Origin: Reticulascus tulasneorum
Lineage: Eukaryota; Ascomycota; Sordariomycetes; Glomerellales; Reticulascaceae
NCBI GenBank assembly: GCA_001557505.1
Contig: LSAX01000001.1
Span: 992,001-1,056,000 of the forward strand
DNA length: 64,000 nucleotides
Direction of reading: 5' to 3'
Shown piece after piece: positions 1 to 12,468 of this stretch (position 1 is the first letter of the stretch; each line of letters begins with the position of its first letter). The notes under the pieces are model-generated. The model saw nothing but the letters and a program-made list of their open reading frames with translations. It had not been told where the DNA came from and did no database searches. The position numbers were made by a program, and so were the translations under genes.

Positions 1-606
1 TAGAGTATCACGCGGCTTATCTCGTTTTTGTGTTTATGCACAAAGAGAAGAGGCTACAGTAGGCCAACAGTCGATAAAAACCACTAGTACTACAGGGACA
101 TCAGCAATCCTCATGCCTTTCTTTACAGAAATAGACTCTATGACTACTACACACTCCAGAGCGCCTTTGGTACTGGTCAAAGAGTACGATTTATATGTGA
201 ATATGCTTGCCTGCTGGGACGAAAAGCTAAGTAATAGGGGTGAGGTAATCATTCCCGGCCCGTGGTGTCTCGATCAGTAGTCAACGTAAGTTGACGAAAT
301 CAACGACCACGGGATTCAGAATCTTAGCCACTCCCCGACCAGGCTTTTATCCTGATAGATTTCGTCTTCATAATACAAGGAGACATAATCCATGCTTAAA
401 ACACTGAAATCATGACAATAATAAACTTAAAACTGTTCTGCAGGTGCTCGACGGGGATAAAGAGTCGGGGTACAAACTATACACAGTTACCCGATAATAC
501 AAGAGCTCCAAATCTAAGACATTTCTGACAAGAGTTGCAACATGCCGCGGAGACTGAGATTATACGATTTACCTTCCCAATACATGTCTATATAACGTGC
601 AAGGAG
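1..606. other. Intergenic, no gene seen
   Basis: I see only short open frames without recognisable domains on either strand. The stretch lies downstream of the decayed C2H2 gene that ends at 607, so it may hold that gene's old 3' region. Nothing else can be supported. Confidence 0.5.
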
Positions 607-3600
607 CTAGTAGAATGCATTGTCGAAAACGAATATCTCTCCTTGATTTCCAAAGTCCAAATTGCACAACGTTTCAAACGACAGCAGATCAGTGTCAGCA
701 TGCTGAGCAGGCTCGGCAGTGGTTTCTTGAACATGGGATTGAACTTGCTGTCGAGCTTCATCCCGCAGCTGGTTGTCCAGCAATTGCTCGGTTCTCGTGC
801 TTTGCGACGAGCTGCCCTCCAATGACTCGCTAGGGGGAGGTTTGGACGGGGAAACGCCATTACCCGCAAACGATGTAGCCGGAGACACCCTCTGAGCTGA
901 ATTTTCGTTGCTACCACGCTGTTCAGACGAAGACGCCGAGACCGAGGGCTGCACCCGTGAGCGGGATTGTTGACTCCAAGACCAGCCTAAGAATATGGAA
1001 GCAAACACACGGTCAATGGTGGCACGAAGATTTGACTGTTGAAAATTGTTTGTTGGCGATCTGGTACGTAGCAACCCGGTTGCCTCTAATTAGCGCTTCC
1101 ACCATGGTATTTGCTCCATGGCTGCGACAGTGTTCCTGGAAAGCGTTCATTTCCTCTGACTGCAAGTCCTTGTAAGCCGACTGAGGAGATTCGCTATAGG
1201 GAAATAGGATCTCCCATATCGCAAACCACTTTTCCTCCTCAGACAGTCTGGACTTTGACTTTAGGTGCAGTCTTTGGCCCTGGTTATATGTGATCCCTTC
1301 TAGTCTTGCTCTCGGCTCTCTGCTCTCTCGAACAAATATCACCGTTGACGCGGGTAACGTGGGCATTATGAGTTACCTCGTCTGCAAATATCTTTAAGCA
1401 GCACTGACAGTAATACTCAGGAGTATGGGTGCGGCGGAGATGGTACTTAACATCGCAAATTCTCCTTAATCTCTTGGACGAGCAACGACTGTGCTTGTTA
1501 GAATCGAGTTTCCAATATGGGCAAGCAAAGAGCTTCGGAAGTATTGCATCCTGCTTTTTTCTTTTCCTTTTGGGGTGCCGTGAAGTTTCATCGTCATCAG
1601 ACAGGCCATCATCGTTGCCCTCACGAGTTCTTTTCGTGGGGTTAAATGTTGCCTGGGAGGTCAAGTTCGTTACCGTATTCCATTGTACTCCTGACTGTGA
1701 GGGAGTATTGCCAGACTCTCCTCTGTTTTGGAATAAGTTTCTGAAGGACATTAATAGGCGATGAATCGTGTCGCGGAATAGAGAAGAATGCTCCATGATC
1801 TGGTATGGAAGTGGGACTTCTTCGGCTATATCGGACATTAATGGTGCTTCTGAGCTCATTGAGTCTGTTGCAGAGTATATGTCATTCGTTGAAAGCTCAT
1901 CTGTCTCGGACACATGGTTGGAGGATAGCTTGGTACTCATACGATCAGTCGTGTATTTCGAGAACCCACGCATCCGCACATATTTATCAATTGATGTGGA
2001 GGGAGGATGGCCTTGTATTCTTTCGCCACACTCGACTGGACGCGTCTCATAGTCTTGCTGGGCTTCTTTTGCTTTAGAATCCTCTGCGAAGCTCGCGTCA
2101 CTGTAACATCTAGACTTCGAGCTGTATGCAGTAGCTGCAATGTCCTGGACAAACTCTAATAGCACCAATAAGTTTTTAGGCAAGCTTCGCTTTTGTAAAC
2201 CAATTTGACTTACCTGATCCACTCAACGAAAAGCGCGAACATGGTTCTAGAAAGTGGCGACGCCAGTGAACAAGGTTTTTCAAATTGGTGTATAAAGTTG
2301 GACATTGTCGGTCTATGTGTCTGAAACCACACGAACAGTATCCCCTAGATGAAAGAACAGGATGCCACTTGCAAGCACCATCTCCTTCGTCGGCTAGTTC
2401 AATCATCATTCCATAGTCTTCAAGAAGTAATTGGTGATATGCAGGCGTCGCGAGGCGAATTGTGGCCTGTGTAGCGCGAAAGAGTATACTGGAAGAAATT
2501 TCCATGCCGCTGCAATTATTCGGAACACGGATTGTAGGATACCCAAAGACAATAGGAGTGTTTGTGAACACGGAGTGGCATAATCCCTGTGGTGACATGC
2601 CCTCATGTGCGTTTTCTACCACCAGTATGTCGAAAACCTTGACCGAGGATGACTGATTCCCGAGAATATGGAGGAGATGCGAGTTCTCTGTAACTGATGC
2701 AGCTTTTAACTCGTGGATGGAAGGTGTGCGTGCAACGCCATCCTTCGGGGCCAAAGTGCTGCGGTTATCCAACCCAGCTGCTCTCCATATTCACCAATAC
2801 AGTGTTTAGTCCCGATGGTCGTAACAAGAAGATGATGTTCGGCTAAAGTTACTGCAACTTGTGAATTGTCTTTCGGATTGACTAGTAAGATGTCGAATGG
2901 TAAGCTTTGTCCATTGATATGCCAGCTGTGTGTGTCTCACCTTTCGAGTGCTCGGGGATTCAGGTCTTCAATAGCTGCGCTTATTGCTTTGATAAGATCC
3001 ACCCCCCCCGGATGCCACGTTTGGCGCATGTACTCCTGGATGGTAGTTGCTTGTGAAGATTCAAAGGCAGATACCGTGATCACACACAAATTTAAGATCG
3101 CTCGACCCGGTCCCTCTCTGCTCCGAGCGAGTATCTGCCGTATTCGCGATTCTATTGGCGGCCATGGAAGACGGAAGACTACCTGGTGTTGTTTAGGATG
3201 TTGAGTTTTGCTGACTGTTCCATTGGAAAGTTGCTTTAAGATAGCTTTGGGAATGTCCTCTCTCATGAAGGGTTGTGCCGTATTGCTGTTCCTTAGATCG
3301 ATATTACTGCGTTATCGTAGTCCGACTAGCATCCACTGAAAGGCCTAACTGTTAACAATCAACTTCTTGTAGCTAGCGGTTGCAAGCTGGTCCATGTTCA
3401 TATCATCGTCTTCTTCGTCGTCATACTCTTGGACGCCCCCGAAGAGGTCGTCGCTTTCTGGATGGACCGTATTGTCTTTTCTCACCCAACGGCTCAACTT
3501 TTCATTAAGAGACATCTTGTCAGATGGCGACGGCTGACTGATATCAGTATCATCACGCGTATTGGAAATCATGTTACCTATGCGTCTTGAAATCTCCCTG

Positions 3601-4085
3601 TGTGTCATCTTTAGCTATCATAGTGAACAAGTAACTGCATTGCTAAAAGCGACTCACAGGCTGTTTCGATGTACGAAGTATATGACATCATAGCCTGTTT
3701 GATTTGAAGTTTCCTGGCCAAACTTGAGCGCAAAAGCCTTGACAAGCTTTAGGAGGCAAGGTGACAAGATCGGGTAGTCGTTGAAATCCACATGTGGCCC
3801 GAGTTCGCTGTATACAGATTTCGCAAACTCGCAAATAAAAATCTCCAAACTCGCATGGCTCATTGCTGTCGCAGCTGAGTATTGTGTTTGTGTTCTACTA
3901 TCTTCCACATCCCGGCCGAACAGATTTGAATCATCCTTGATTGTGATACTTGTATTCTCGCCATTATAGGAGTCCTTGCTAGGCTGTAGCCAAGCCTCCC
4001 GGATTGATGTATATCCCAAATCAGTAGACACTGGATGCTTGGCTACGCGTTGGCCTAGTTGGACTTTCGCGGTAGGATCGGCCAT
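607..4085 (-). pseudogene. Decayed fungal C2H2-domain protein gene
   Basis: I see several exon-like open segments in order on the minus strand: 3658-4085, then 2941-3597 after a 60-nt intron, then 2214-2904 and then about 607-2134. The N-terminal part has the helical lead seen in many unnamed Pezizomycotina proteins (around 'DVIYFVHRN'), an acidic linker, a central domain with the 'GEQLGWITAAL' motif, and a C2H2/Cys-rich region near 1290-1480 starting 'FACPYW' and followed by 'SEEEKWFAIWEILFP'. The frame is broken: TAG at 3345-3347 and TAA at 3312-3314 lie in the same continuous frame, and homologous-looking segments change frame near 2740-2760, 1309-1320 and 1074-1080. The 36-nt intron at 2905-2940 is also unusually short. 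Family resemblance is from memory. A functional role (DNA binding or a heterokaryon/immune-type accessory factor) is inference only. Sequencing error could explain single frameshifts but hardly all five lesions. Confidence 0.55.
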
Positions 4086-4561
4086 TTTCTTCTTCTTTTT
4101 CCCGATGTCTCAAAATATTCGTAAGAGCAATCATTGCAGCGAGACCTCTGACAATTGGGTCGGAGGCAGGCTTCATTCAGGCGTGAGTTTATTTCACGGC
4201 AATGGCACTATTGTTTGTCAGCACTAACATAACGTTGAGGATTAGTTAAAGTACGTACGCAAATCCAAAAATAGGAGTTAGTCATCTCGTTGCGCTAAGT
4301 AATCTGGCTGAAGCATTCAAAATGAATAAATAGTACATGGGCTTCCGTGTAGGGATTGGAAATATTTCGATTGCTCTTTTTGCCGTCCAGCTAGGTGGCT
4401 ACTGAGGGGAAGAATACCTTTAGCATCAGTCGAGACAAGTTTTCATTCCGCAGTTTGTGTTTTCGCCCCTTATTGGCGCGGATTTTACCATCATACCCAG
4501 GAGAGTGATCCAATCAACGTTGAAGACACAAGAAGCGAATATCGTGTTTTATACAAGTCCA

Positions 4562-4633
4562 ACACTGCACGGTTAGGCCAGCACATTCAATTGTATTAAT
4601 TGTGCAGTGTAAAATGATGGTAACAATTGAATG
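4562..4633. repeat. Two interleaved perfect inverted repeats
   Basis: Arm A (acactgcac, 4562-4570) is the reverse complement of 4602-4610 (gtgcagtgt). Arm B (cattcaattgt, 4584-4594) is the reverse complement of 4623-4633 (acaattgaatg). The arms alternate A-B-A'-B', which in RNA is a pseudoknot-type topology rather than a nested hairpin. Function unknown; chance is possible in AT-rich DNA. Confidence 0.5.
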
Positions 4634-5620
4634 ATCCCATTGTTGTGTGTAGATAAGACAGAATGCGTATATATAGCGATGCATATATATTAAGGGAATA
4701 TGCCCGTGCAAGTCAGAAATCATCCCAACAAAACAGCCCGCACCTACCTCCAAGTAAATCCTTCTCGCAACACGCGCCATGTCTACCATCTCGAAAACTT
4801 CAGCTTTGAGAACTCGCACTTCAGGGTAAGTAAGTCTAGAGTGTTAGGACAGCAATGACTAACGAATCATAAGTGGAGGGGAGATGAACGCACTATGCTC
4901 AGCCATTATCTCAATGCTCCACCGATGATCAACGAGAGGCTCGCATTCCCATGCTCTACCAAACATTCTTCGACTACCGCTGCGAAGACAAAGGCAAATG
5001 AAAGCTTGCTTGACATATGGCAGTCTTCTTGGGATAAAGCAGGACAATCAAGGCAAGGTTAACACACCATGCGACAAGGAGAATGGTTTCATGATGGATG
5101 ATGGGGTTGGAGGTAGAGAATGATATTATTTAGACATTATACGGTCATACGGGGTATCATTGGTCGCATGGCATTTGGCACCTCTATAATGAAATGAATA
5201 GCGAAACCACTTCAGCGCGCTCCGGAAAGTAATAGTATTGCAGACAAAAATCCCTTCAATATGATATGCGAGTTGATATTAGGGCATAGACACACGTTGG
5301 TGATCAAACATTAGTTACCGTATCCTCTAAGTTAGGGCATTGTTTATGTACCCACGATTTTAAGTATTATTAGACAGAAACATTAAATCGAGAAGGAGTG
5401 GTCTACAGTAGTTTTCGTTGATTATTTGAGCGCGGATGAAATAGTATGAAAAACGCAGCGCATCCGCATTGCAATCACAGAAGCTCGAGAGTGGAAGGAA
5501 ACTTACTTTTGTTTGCATGCCGCTAAAGTTTGCTACAGTACTTAAGGTATCGTATTCAACAACATCCCATGTGTATGACACGATAAAACTGATCTTAAAC
5601 AAAATCCTTCTACTAGCCTT

Positions 5621-5656
5621 TGTAGGTAGGTAGGTAGGTAAGTAAGTAGGTATGTA
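5621..5656. repeat. TAGG/TAAG-type microsatellite
   Basis: The run is a 4-bp tandem array of TAGG units degenerating to TAAG and TATG toward its right end. No gene overlaps it. Confidence 0.7.
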
Positions 5657-6045
5657 ATTGTGATCGCTCCGTCAAGGTCCACTGTCTTTTGCTGGGATGA
5701 TCAAATTCTGCATACCCCATGCCACCTCGTGGCATCATGAACATGTGGCATTGGCTCCAAACAAGCATAGCGGGCATACACCAACGTTGGACGAACACAC
5801 AAACGACAGCTTGGCACCACAGTCGTCAGCACTACTCGGCCTGTCGTTGTGACATCACCCTGATGCAACAACGTGAACCACTTCATTAGTCATGGTAGGA
5901 CGTGATGGTTTCCCTTTAAAGACCAGAGTTCCCATTGCTGTACGAATAAGAAAATCCCAGAACTTTTACTGGCTTCCGTTGAAGCTCGCACTATTCTTGA
6001 AATAGCTTGACCGTCGGGACAGGAATCTGCCGCGAATTAGCCGCC

Positions 6046-7611
6046 ATGCGTTTCTCATCCTTCGCATCAGTGGCTACAGGCCTGGTACTCATATTTGGAG
6101 CAGCACCGATTCTCGCCATGGCAGCCCCTCGTCAAATTTCTGGCTCTATCTCTCTCGCCGAAGATGAACCGCTGTTCACATTCAAATATGAAACCGCGGA
6201 CCCCAATCCCACCAACTGGATAGGTCTTTATCCTGCCTCCGGAGGTGGCCCAGACAACGAAAAATTCGTGCAGCCGTCTCTGGTGTGGCAGTACACGCCA
6301 GATGCTGTAGGAAGCGTGCATTTACCAGTCTCAGCCCTTCAGCCCGGTAGCTACAAGGCGTTCTTTCTTGCCAAGGATGGTTACAAGTGGCTGGCCGAAC
6401 CCATTATTGTCGTTCTTCCTGAGGAACCCGTCTTGTTCTCGTTCATTGTAGGCCTATTCACCGCCCACAACGCACGCCGAGGTGACCCTTTTGAAGCCAA
6501 AATCAGCGGTCTACTCACCAGCAGCGGCAACTTGACGGTCGAATTCGCAAAAGTTGACGCCAATGGTGGCGCGTCCAACGAGTGGGTCGAAGTTGCGACT
6601 GATGGAACTATATCTGGTATCCCGGGTCCCTCGGACCAGCAAACAGAGGTGACAATTCAGGCAACTGCCAGCGACGGGTCCACATCTCGCCTAGATGTGA
6701 CTATCCCGGTGCGCCCTTCTGGATCCACCCTTGTGAGACAATTGAGCGTGATGACGTTCAATCTTTGGTTCGGCGGCATACGGGTACAGGATTATCACAG
6801 AAAGCAGATTCGGTTTCTCGTTGAGAGTGGTGTGGATGTTGTCGGAGTTCAGGAGAGCACAGGTAGCCATGCTACTCGCCTCGCCTCAGCCTTGGGATGG
6901 TACTCGTGGCAGGGTCCGGACGTTGGCGTCATTAGCCGATATCCGATTGTCGAAGTATATCCCAGCCTGCAATACCGCGGCGCTGTACGAATTGCGCTTG
7001 ATGGCGACAAGAGCCAAGTCAATTTCTGGAACGTTCATTTGGGCTACGACCCTTACGGCCCATACGACTTCTGCTTCGATAACATGACTCTCGAACAGGT
7101 CCTTGAGCGGGAATCTATCTCAAACCGCACTCCGCAGATCATCTCTACTATGGCTGCGATGAAGGAGCAACTGGCAAACGCCGACAAGATCCCTGTGCTG
7201 CTCTTGGGTGACTTCAATGCGCCTTCGCATTTAGACTGGACCGAGGCATTGCGTGAGAAGAACTGTGGACAGGCGAACACCCCTTGGCCCACTTCGATAG
7301 AGCCCACTGAGGCCGGAATGACCGACTCCTTCCGGGTGGCAAACCCCGATCCAGTTAACGAGCCCGGTATCACGTGGTCGCCAGTCTATCTTACGAACGG
7401 AAACCGTCCCGAGCCTTTAGATCGTATTGATTTCATCTATTCGAAGGGTAACCTCACAGTGCTTGAGTCCCACGATCTGGTCGTTGGAAATCCAACACCA
7501 GAGCCGAACCACCAGAACAACGAGTGGACTTCCGATCATGCAGCCATGTTGACTGTCTTCAAGTTGCCGTCCACATCGCAAAGTCCCTGCATACCTCGTC
7601 CCCAAGTATAG
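6046..7611 (+). CDS. Secreted endonuclease/exonuclease/phosphatase-fold protein
   Basis: This is a single-exon gene of 521 residues. I place the start at 6046 rather than 6007 because the second Met gives a clean signal peptide (hydrophobic core through about residue 26, AMAAP cleavage area), so the product is probably secreted. Residues 30-130 form a beta-rich N-terminal domain, 130-230 an Ig/cadherin-like region, and 236-515 the DNase I-like catalytic domain. Expected active-site residues are visible: N in MTFNLWFGG (from 236), E270 in GVQES, H331 in NVHLGYDP, D389 and N391 in LLGDFN, D462 in RIDFIY and the D497-H498 pair in SDHAAM. The family cleaves phosphodiesters in DNA, phospholipids or inositol phosphates with a divalent metal; the substrate here cannot be told. 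No intact neighbour points to a pathway. Confidence 0.85.
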   Translation: MRFSSFASVATGLVLIFGAAPILAMAAPRQISGSISLAEDEPLFTFKYETADPNPTNWIGLYPASGGGPDNEKFVQPSLVWQYTPDAVGSVHLPVSALQPGSYKAFFLAKDGYKWLAEPIIVVLPEEPVLFSFIVGLFTAHNARRGDPFEAKISGLLTSSGNLTVEFAKVDANGGASNEWVEVATDGTISGIPGPSDQQTEVTIQATASDGSTSRLDVTIPVRPSGSTLVRQLSVMTFNLWFGGIRVQDYHRKQIRFLVESGVDVVGVQESTGSHATRLASALGWYSWQGPDVGVISRYPIVEVYPSLQYRGAVRIALDGDKSQVNFWNVHLGYDPYGPYDFCFDNMTLEQVLERESISNRTPQIISTMAAMKEQLANADKIPVLLLGDFNAPSHLDWTEALREKNCGQANTPWPTSIEPTEAGMTDSFRVANPDPVNEPGITWSPVYLTNGNRPEPLDRIDFIYSKGNLTVLESHDLVVGNPTPEPNHQNNEWTSDHAAMLTVFKLPSTSQSPCIPRPQV

Positions 7612-10235
7612 ATGCAGCCCGCCGACTATGATCCATGAAATATGGCTGATAGGGTTTGGTTAAACCCCCCGGTGCATGCAACAGCACGGTTCACGGTAGA
7701 TAAAAGATGCTACAGCTCTCATGCTTCACGGCATGTAATAGCTTAAAAACAATGCTTAGATTGTTGACTGATAGTTGAACTCCAATTTGCAAGTCTGTCT
7801 CACTGGCCTCAATCAGATGACTGAGAGCTCCGCCTGTGCCCCATCCTGTAGCCAATAATGCAGCCTGATATTGACTCAAAATCCCCGGAGGACAAGCCTC
7901 CCAACACAGACCGAACCTAGAACACAGACAACAACTTGTCACAGACAACCCAGAAAGCGAGAAAGGGAACGAATATGAGTTTGCCGGTCAACTGTGAGGG
8001 CAAGGGATATTTAGGGCGATTACACAGACACCTATCAGTAAGCAGAGCTCCCCGGAGCCTCGGGACTAGACACTCACATAGCAGCATTGTTATAGGGCAG
8101 CAAACGATATAGAGTACATGATCTCACCCCTAGCTGTCGCAAATGCCACGATAGAGTGGGGGCGTGATTAAATACAGACAGACAGTCTGGCTACCGTCAT
8201 AACTACGGGTGATGCGACTACAATCTTCGCCCCGCCATGGCCTTGCGGTGACCTGTGTAACCGCTACACGACAATGTTTCGTTCACTTCTAATCCCTATA
8301 CCAGGCGATACACCATGCTGGGCACTTTGTGATCCCAAGGTCCCAAAGTTGTATGAAATCATAATGTCAATGTATCCCATGGCAATAAGGGCTGACACTC
8401 AGAGTCCAGCCCCTGTAGCGGTTGGGCAAGGTCCCTATCTCGGACTAGCACCCCTTAGAAGCGAAGACGAAGACGGCAGTGGTGGCATTATCATAATCCT
8501 GTACTCTGACCTGCCCTGAGCCCTGCTGTGCCTTCAATTGCACTTCGGAACAGACCTCATAGGAACAGACTGCATGTCTTGGAAGCCGTGCCTGCCTCGG
8601 TTTGATGTGCGTAGTCGTGGCGACTGCCAGAGCCCCAAGTGCGTCCAAGGCGGCGACTGAGATACTGCGATGAGGGCGGTGGGTTCACAGGGGAAAGTAC
8701 AATAAGGGGGGGCGCTGCAAGGGAGGGTGCGAAGTGGAACAAGGGTGGATGGAGGATGTGAATGGCCGGGACGAGTCCATTGCTTTAAGAGTCAGCTCAA
8801 TTGATGTGATTACTAATGAGGGTCAACAGTTATACCCATGATGACCGGATCTAGTCGCCGACCTCAAGTCACTTACAAATACTACCTTATGTTAGTGCCT
8901 TGTTCATATTAGGAAACTCGGGTTAGATATCCAGGTTAAGAAAGCTTGCATCGAATAGCAACTCCATCACCAGTCAGATCTGTGTGGAGGCATCTCACTG
9001 CGATGGCCTTTAGTTAAAGACCTTATCACTGTGCGGTGCTCGCCGAGATCATACGCGCATCGTCAGACTGAGCTTGCGTAGATTATGCCTGCACCTAACA
9101 AGTTCCGGTTTAGTAGGTGTCAGCTCCGGTGAAATGAGTTATAAACACGTAGTCGTCAATACGGCGACAGCGGAGGCATGCTGCAATGCTGAGTTGCTAG
9201 GTTTCGATGGCGGAACCGGGTTCGCGTGATGCCTCTACTGATTCCAGGCACCGCTTCTAAATAGCGTCATCGTGACAGTAGGACCCGTTGAACTCCTGAC
9301 AACGCAGACCCTAGAAATCACGCAGCGCTATGTCATGGCATCGCTCATTCCGCGGCCGAAAAAGGCCCATGGTACAAAGGAGGCCACGTAACTCTGACAA
9401 AGGGATTAAATTAGGCCTGTATGAACCTCTTTTTACTGAGAAATGTCATACCTACAGTATAGGCGAGTTCTGAGGACAGCAATGTGGGGTGGGCATGTAA
9501 ATATGGTTACATTAAAAAATGACGAGGATTTCGTCAAAACTGTTCATAATATTGATACCAAGATGGGTCGTGGCCTAATAGAGCCTCTACGGGTTTGTGG
9601 AGCACCGGTAGTTTAATATGGCATATATTGTGTCTTCTTATGTCAGCGCTAACTGTATCCCTAGGGATATGTTATAGCGCGCTCACTTAGACTAGTGAAC
9701 TTAGCAGGTACATGAGATGTTTTTCATACCCCCTGGGTTCCCTCCATAATATTGAGCCGATACGAGAGAAACTGGATCCGAGTCTATTAGTAGTGCTGTG
9801 CCCCTTTCACTCCTGATGGAACTGTGAAGGAGAAATTAAAGCGAAAGAGAGGATTAATGCACGATTTCAGCACTAAATCGAGCTTGTTTAATCGCTAAAT
9901 CCCGAAGCACTCTCTTATTACTGGACGAAACGGGACCAAGGAACAGTGCTTATGTTGGCGGGGATAAAGAAGTACCCACAAGTCGTGCGGAATACAGAGA
10001 AAAAGGCGTTACGACCGTGATCTCACTGCATGCTTATGATTTGAGCGAGTTGACAAGTATGTAATGGATGTAGAGGAGCTCGGCTAGCTGGAATCGAGTT
10101 CCGCTGTTTCGAAACAAATTGCTATATAAGATTGTGTTCTCTCCGTCCATTACTCGCAACCCAGCCAATATCACATCCATCACGCGCAAGCAAGGACCAT
10201 CGACATATATTTTAAACGCCCCTAAATTATTCGAA
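7612..10235. other. Long gene-poor stretch
   Basis: No open frame longer than about 85 residues and no recognisable domain occurs here. I saw no transposon ends or tRNA fold. It may be decayed repeat DNA, but I cannot show it. The TATA-like box of the next gene lies at its right end. Confidence 0.5.
10123..10130 (+). promoter_or_regulatory. TATA-like box of the small secreted protein gene
   Basis: The motif tatataag lies 106 bp upstream of the ATG at 10236, a reasonable position for a TATA element in a strongly regulated fungal gene. Confidence 0.4.
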
Positions 10236-10917
10236 ATGCTGAACTTGAACTTCATTGCCACAGTGGCTCTCCTCTCCCAGGCCGCCTTCGCCGTTCCGAC
10301 CAAAATGGAAGCCAATGAGACTGCTCCGGCTACGCTTGCGAAAAGAGGTGAAGGTATCCATCTATACAACTGCAATCCCTGGGGTGGCGACGGGCTGCCT
10401 CGGACGTACACCTCGCTTGTGGTGGTAAGTTGACGCCATTATCGTACGTCTGAAAAGAAATTTATGTCTGTCTTCTATCCGAATAGTACTGCGCGAATGA
10501 TGGGGATTGCGGCAACATCGGCTATTCTCCGCCATCTAGCAATGTCTGCGTGAAGCATACATCGAGTTATGAAGGCCAATACCATATGTGGGAGGGTTCT
10601 AGTCAATCGTGCACGTTCCCTAGCGGTGTAACCTTCACCTGGAACATCGGTTGGGACGCTCAGAGCAAGCCAAATTATTCCTGGATTGGGTAAGTCTTTC
10701 TAAACTTTTGAGCACTTAGTCCTGTGCCACGAGCGTAAACTCCATTTCCTCTCGGGCGAGCGACTGTGAGATCGTTCACAGCTACTGTTACTGACGTATC
10801 TGGCTGCTCAGATCTGGGTCGAACGGCTACCGAGACTTTGCTGGTTTCAAGGATGACCACGGCCTCGCCCTATCCTATAACTATCACTCTTGCTTTAGGA
10901 TTTACTACTACATCTAA
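10236..10917 (+). CDS. Small secreted six-cysteine protein (effector candidate)
   Basis: There are three exons: 10236-10424, 10487-10689 and 10812-10917. Both introns have GTAAGT donors and the frame is kept throughout, giving 165 residues. The N terminus is a signal peptide (hydrophobic core, cut after FAVP-like sequence near residue 20) followed by a short pro-region ending in LAKR, a Kex2-type processing site. The mature part of about 130 residues contains six cysteines (YNC, VYC, GDC, NVC, QSC, HSC), enough for three disulfides, and many Trp, Tyr and Gly. I do not recognise the family. Length, Cys content, pro-region and isolation in gene-poor DNA fit a secreted effector or antimicrobial-type protein, which is inference only. 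Confidence 0.75.
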
Positions 10918-12468
10918 ACGCTTGACTGCATTTGCATTTAGGAGCTTACGGCTTCGAATCCAGGGGAGTTTGACTCGTTTATTGATAGATCAATGATGCT
11001 TAGTGCTCCAGCTTAGGTACTCTCTTGTTCGATTCCAGCTGTTCTTTCGAAGTCTTGGTAGCTTAGATGGCAAGCCCAAGAAATTGAAGCCTTTCCGACA
11101 TCGGACTCATTCAAACACATAATCGTCTTGAATACGAAGTGAAAAAGGTATAATATTACATGTGAGAAAGAGAGCAGGTTTTATATTTGGCCCTGGAAGA
11201 TTAGCCTACCAAGTTTGCCTAGCTACTTGTGCCTCCGCTGGAATATGTTGAAATCTGTAACATTATCTATAAGTTTATTTCGAGAGTTTCCGATGGTCTT
11301 GGCCGAGATTTAGCTCTCGACTTTAAGAGCCTATCGATAAGTTGATTCTTACATTCGTAGAAGGTTCCTGCTCTACCTACTGATGATACAACGTAATCTT
11401 CTCAGGTACACTCGCTCCTCGGCTGTCTGCCCCGGCATTTCGAGTACGCGATTTGGGATAAAATCACCAGGCTTAGAGTAGACGGGATGCCAGTCGAGAC
11501 ATGTTTGAATCCGGCTTTCATAGGTCCTAGTCCAGTGGGAGAGGAAGGGCAGGGTGTTGACCGGCCGAGTTTTCGTAACACCTGAGTAGTCTTCGCCTAT
11601 AAAAGCAAGCCATATAGTCAATGGTCCAGCCTAGCGTAATAATGTAAGGGACAGGCGCCTGGTGAAAAGCCTGGTTTATGAATTCTGGGGTAAACCAGGG
11701 AAAGAAATCACCACTCACCACGTACTTTGGCAGAGGGAACACGAATGGAGATTTACCAACTGACTGAGTCTCGGTTCTTGAGTTTGGGACGGCTGAACGG
11801 CCATGTCGACATTTGAGGCTTGCAGCATGGGACGGTGGAGTACTGGATGCTGTGTGATGAACGCATAGACCAGGTCAGATAATAGGTAGAGGTATGCTGT
11901 GTGGCATGTCATTGGCTGTTCTTCTCCTGTTTTATGAGGCTTCAGTGTGCAGATGGCCACGTCAAAATGTTGAGATATGTGAGGGGGTCAGTGTGAGGCT
12001 GAGGGCTCCGAAAGCCACCTTTTCGGCATCAATTGTGTAAGGGTAAATAAGTAATTGAAATACCTACCTGAGGCTCTATAACTTACAATGAATCTTAATT
12101 GATCTTAGTCAAGTTCTACTATGATTAATACTTTATCAAGAAGTTGCACGTCTACAAAAACCTCTTATCTAGTACTACTGCCATTGGAGTACACGACGAA
12201 AGGCAACCGTCCGCCTAGGACAGGCGTCCACTTCACAGCCACCGGGATGCCTCATTAGCCATCCTCCCAATCAGAAGCCGACTTCCTCGTTATCGGCTTG
12301 GTAGCACAACACTAGGCACAAGAAGCTGAACGATGGTAAGAGAGGCACTGAAACGATGCTAGTGATGGCCGGCATTTTATAAGGGGCCAGAGCCCACGAT
12401 ATTTGGTATGCAGGACCGACACCAACCTCACTTCTCGCCTCACAGGCACACCAAACACACACTCGCCG
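10918..12468. other. Intergenic, no supported gene
   Basis: Short minus-strand frames at 11373-11960 overlap each other in different frames and show no domain or codon pattern I trust. The right end is the promoter of the membrane protein gene. Nothing else is seen. Confidence 0.5.

Larger units (their letters stand above)
4086..6045. other. Gene-poor intergenic stretch
   Basis: There are only short open frames. Those on the minus strand at 4514-4819 and 4859-5047 do not join into a convincing protein. The stretch holds the interleaved inverted repeats at 4562-4633 and the TAGG-type microsatellite at 5621-5656. Its right end is the promoter region of the secreted nuclease-fold gene. Confidence 0.5.

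Noticed and set aside
3302..3345. A 43-nt intron covering both in-frame stops of the left pseudogene
   Set aside because: GT-AG ends exist, but removing it shifts the frame into an immediate stop, whereas the uninterrupted frame continues the protein on both sides.
4514..5047. Two adjacent minus-strand frames as exons of one gene
   Set aside because: No splice pair joins them into a sensible protein and I recognise no motif.
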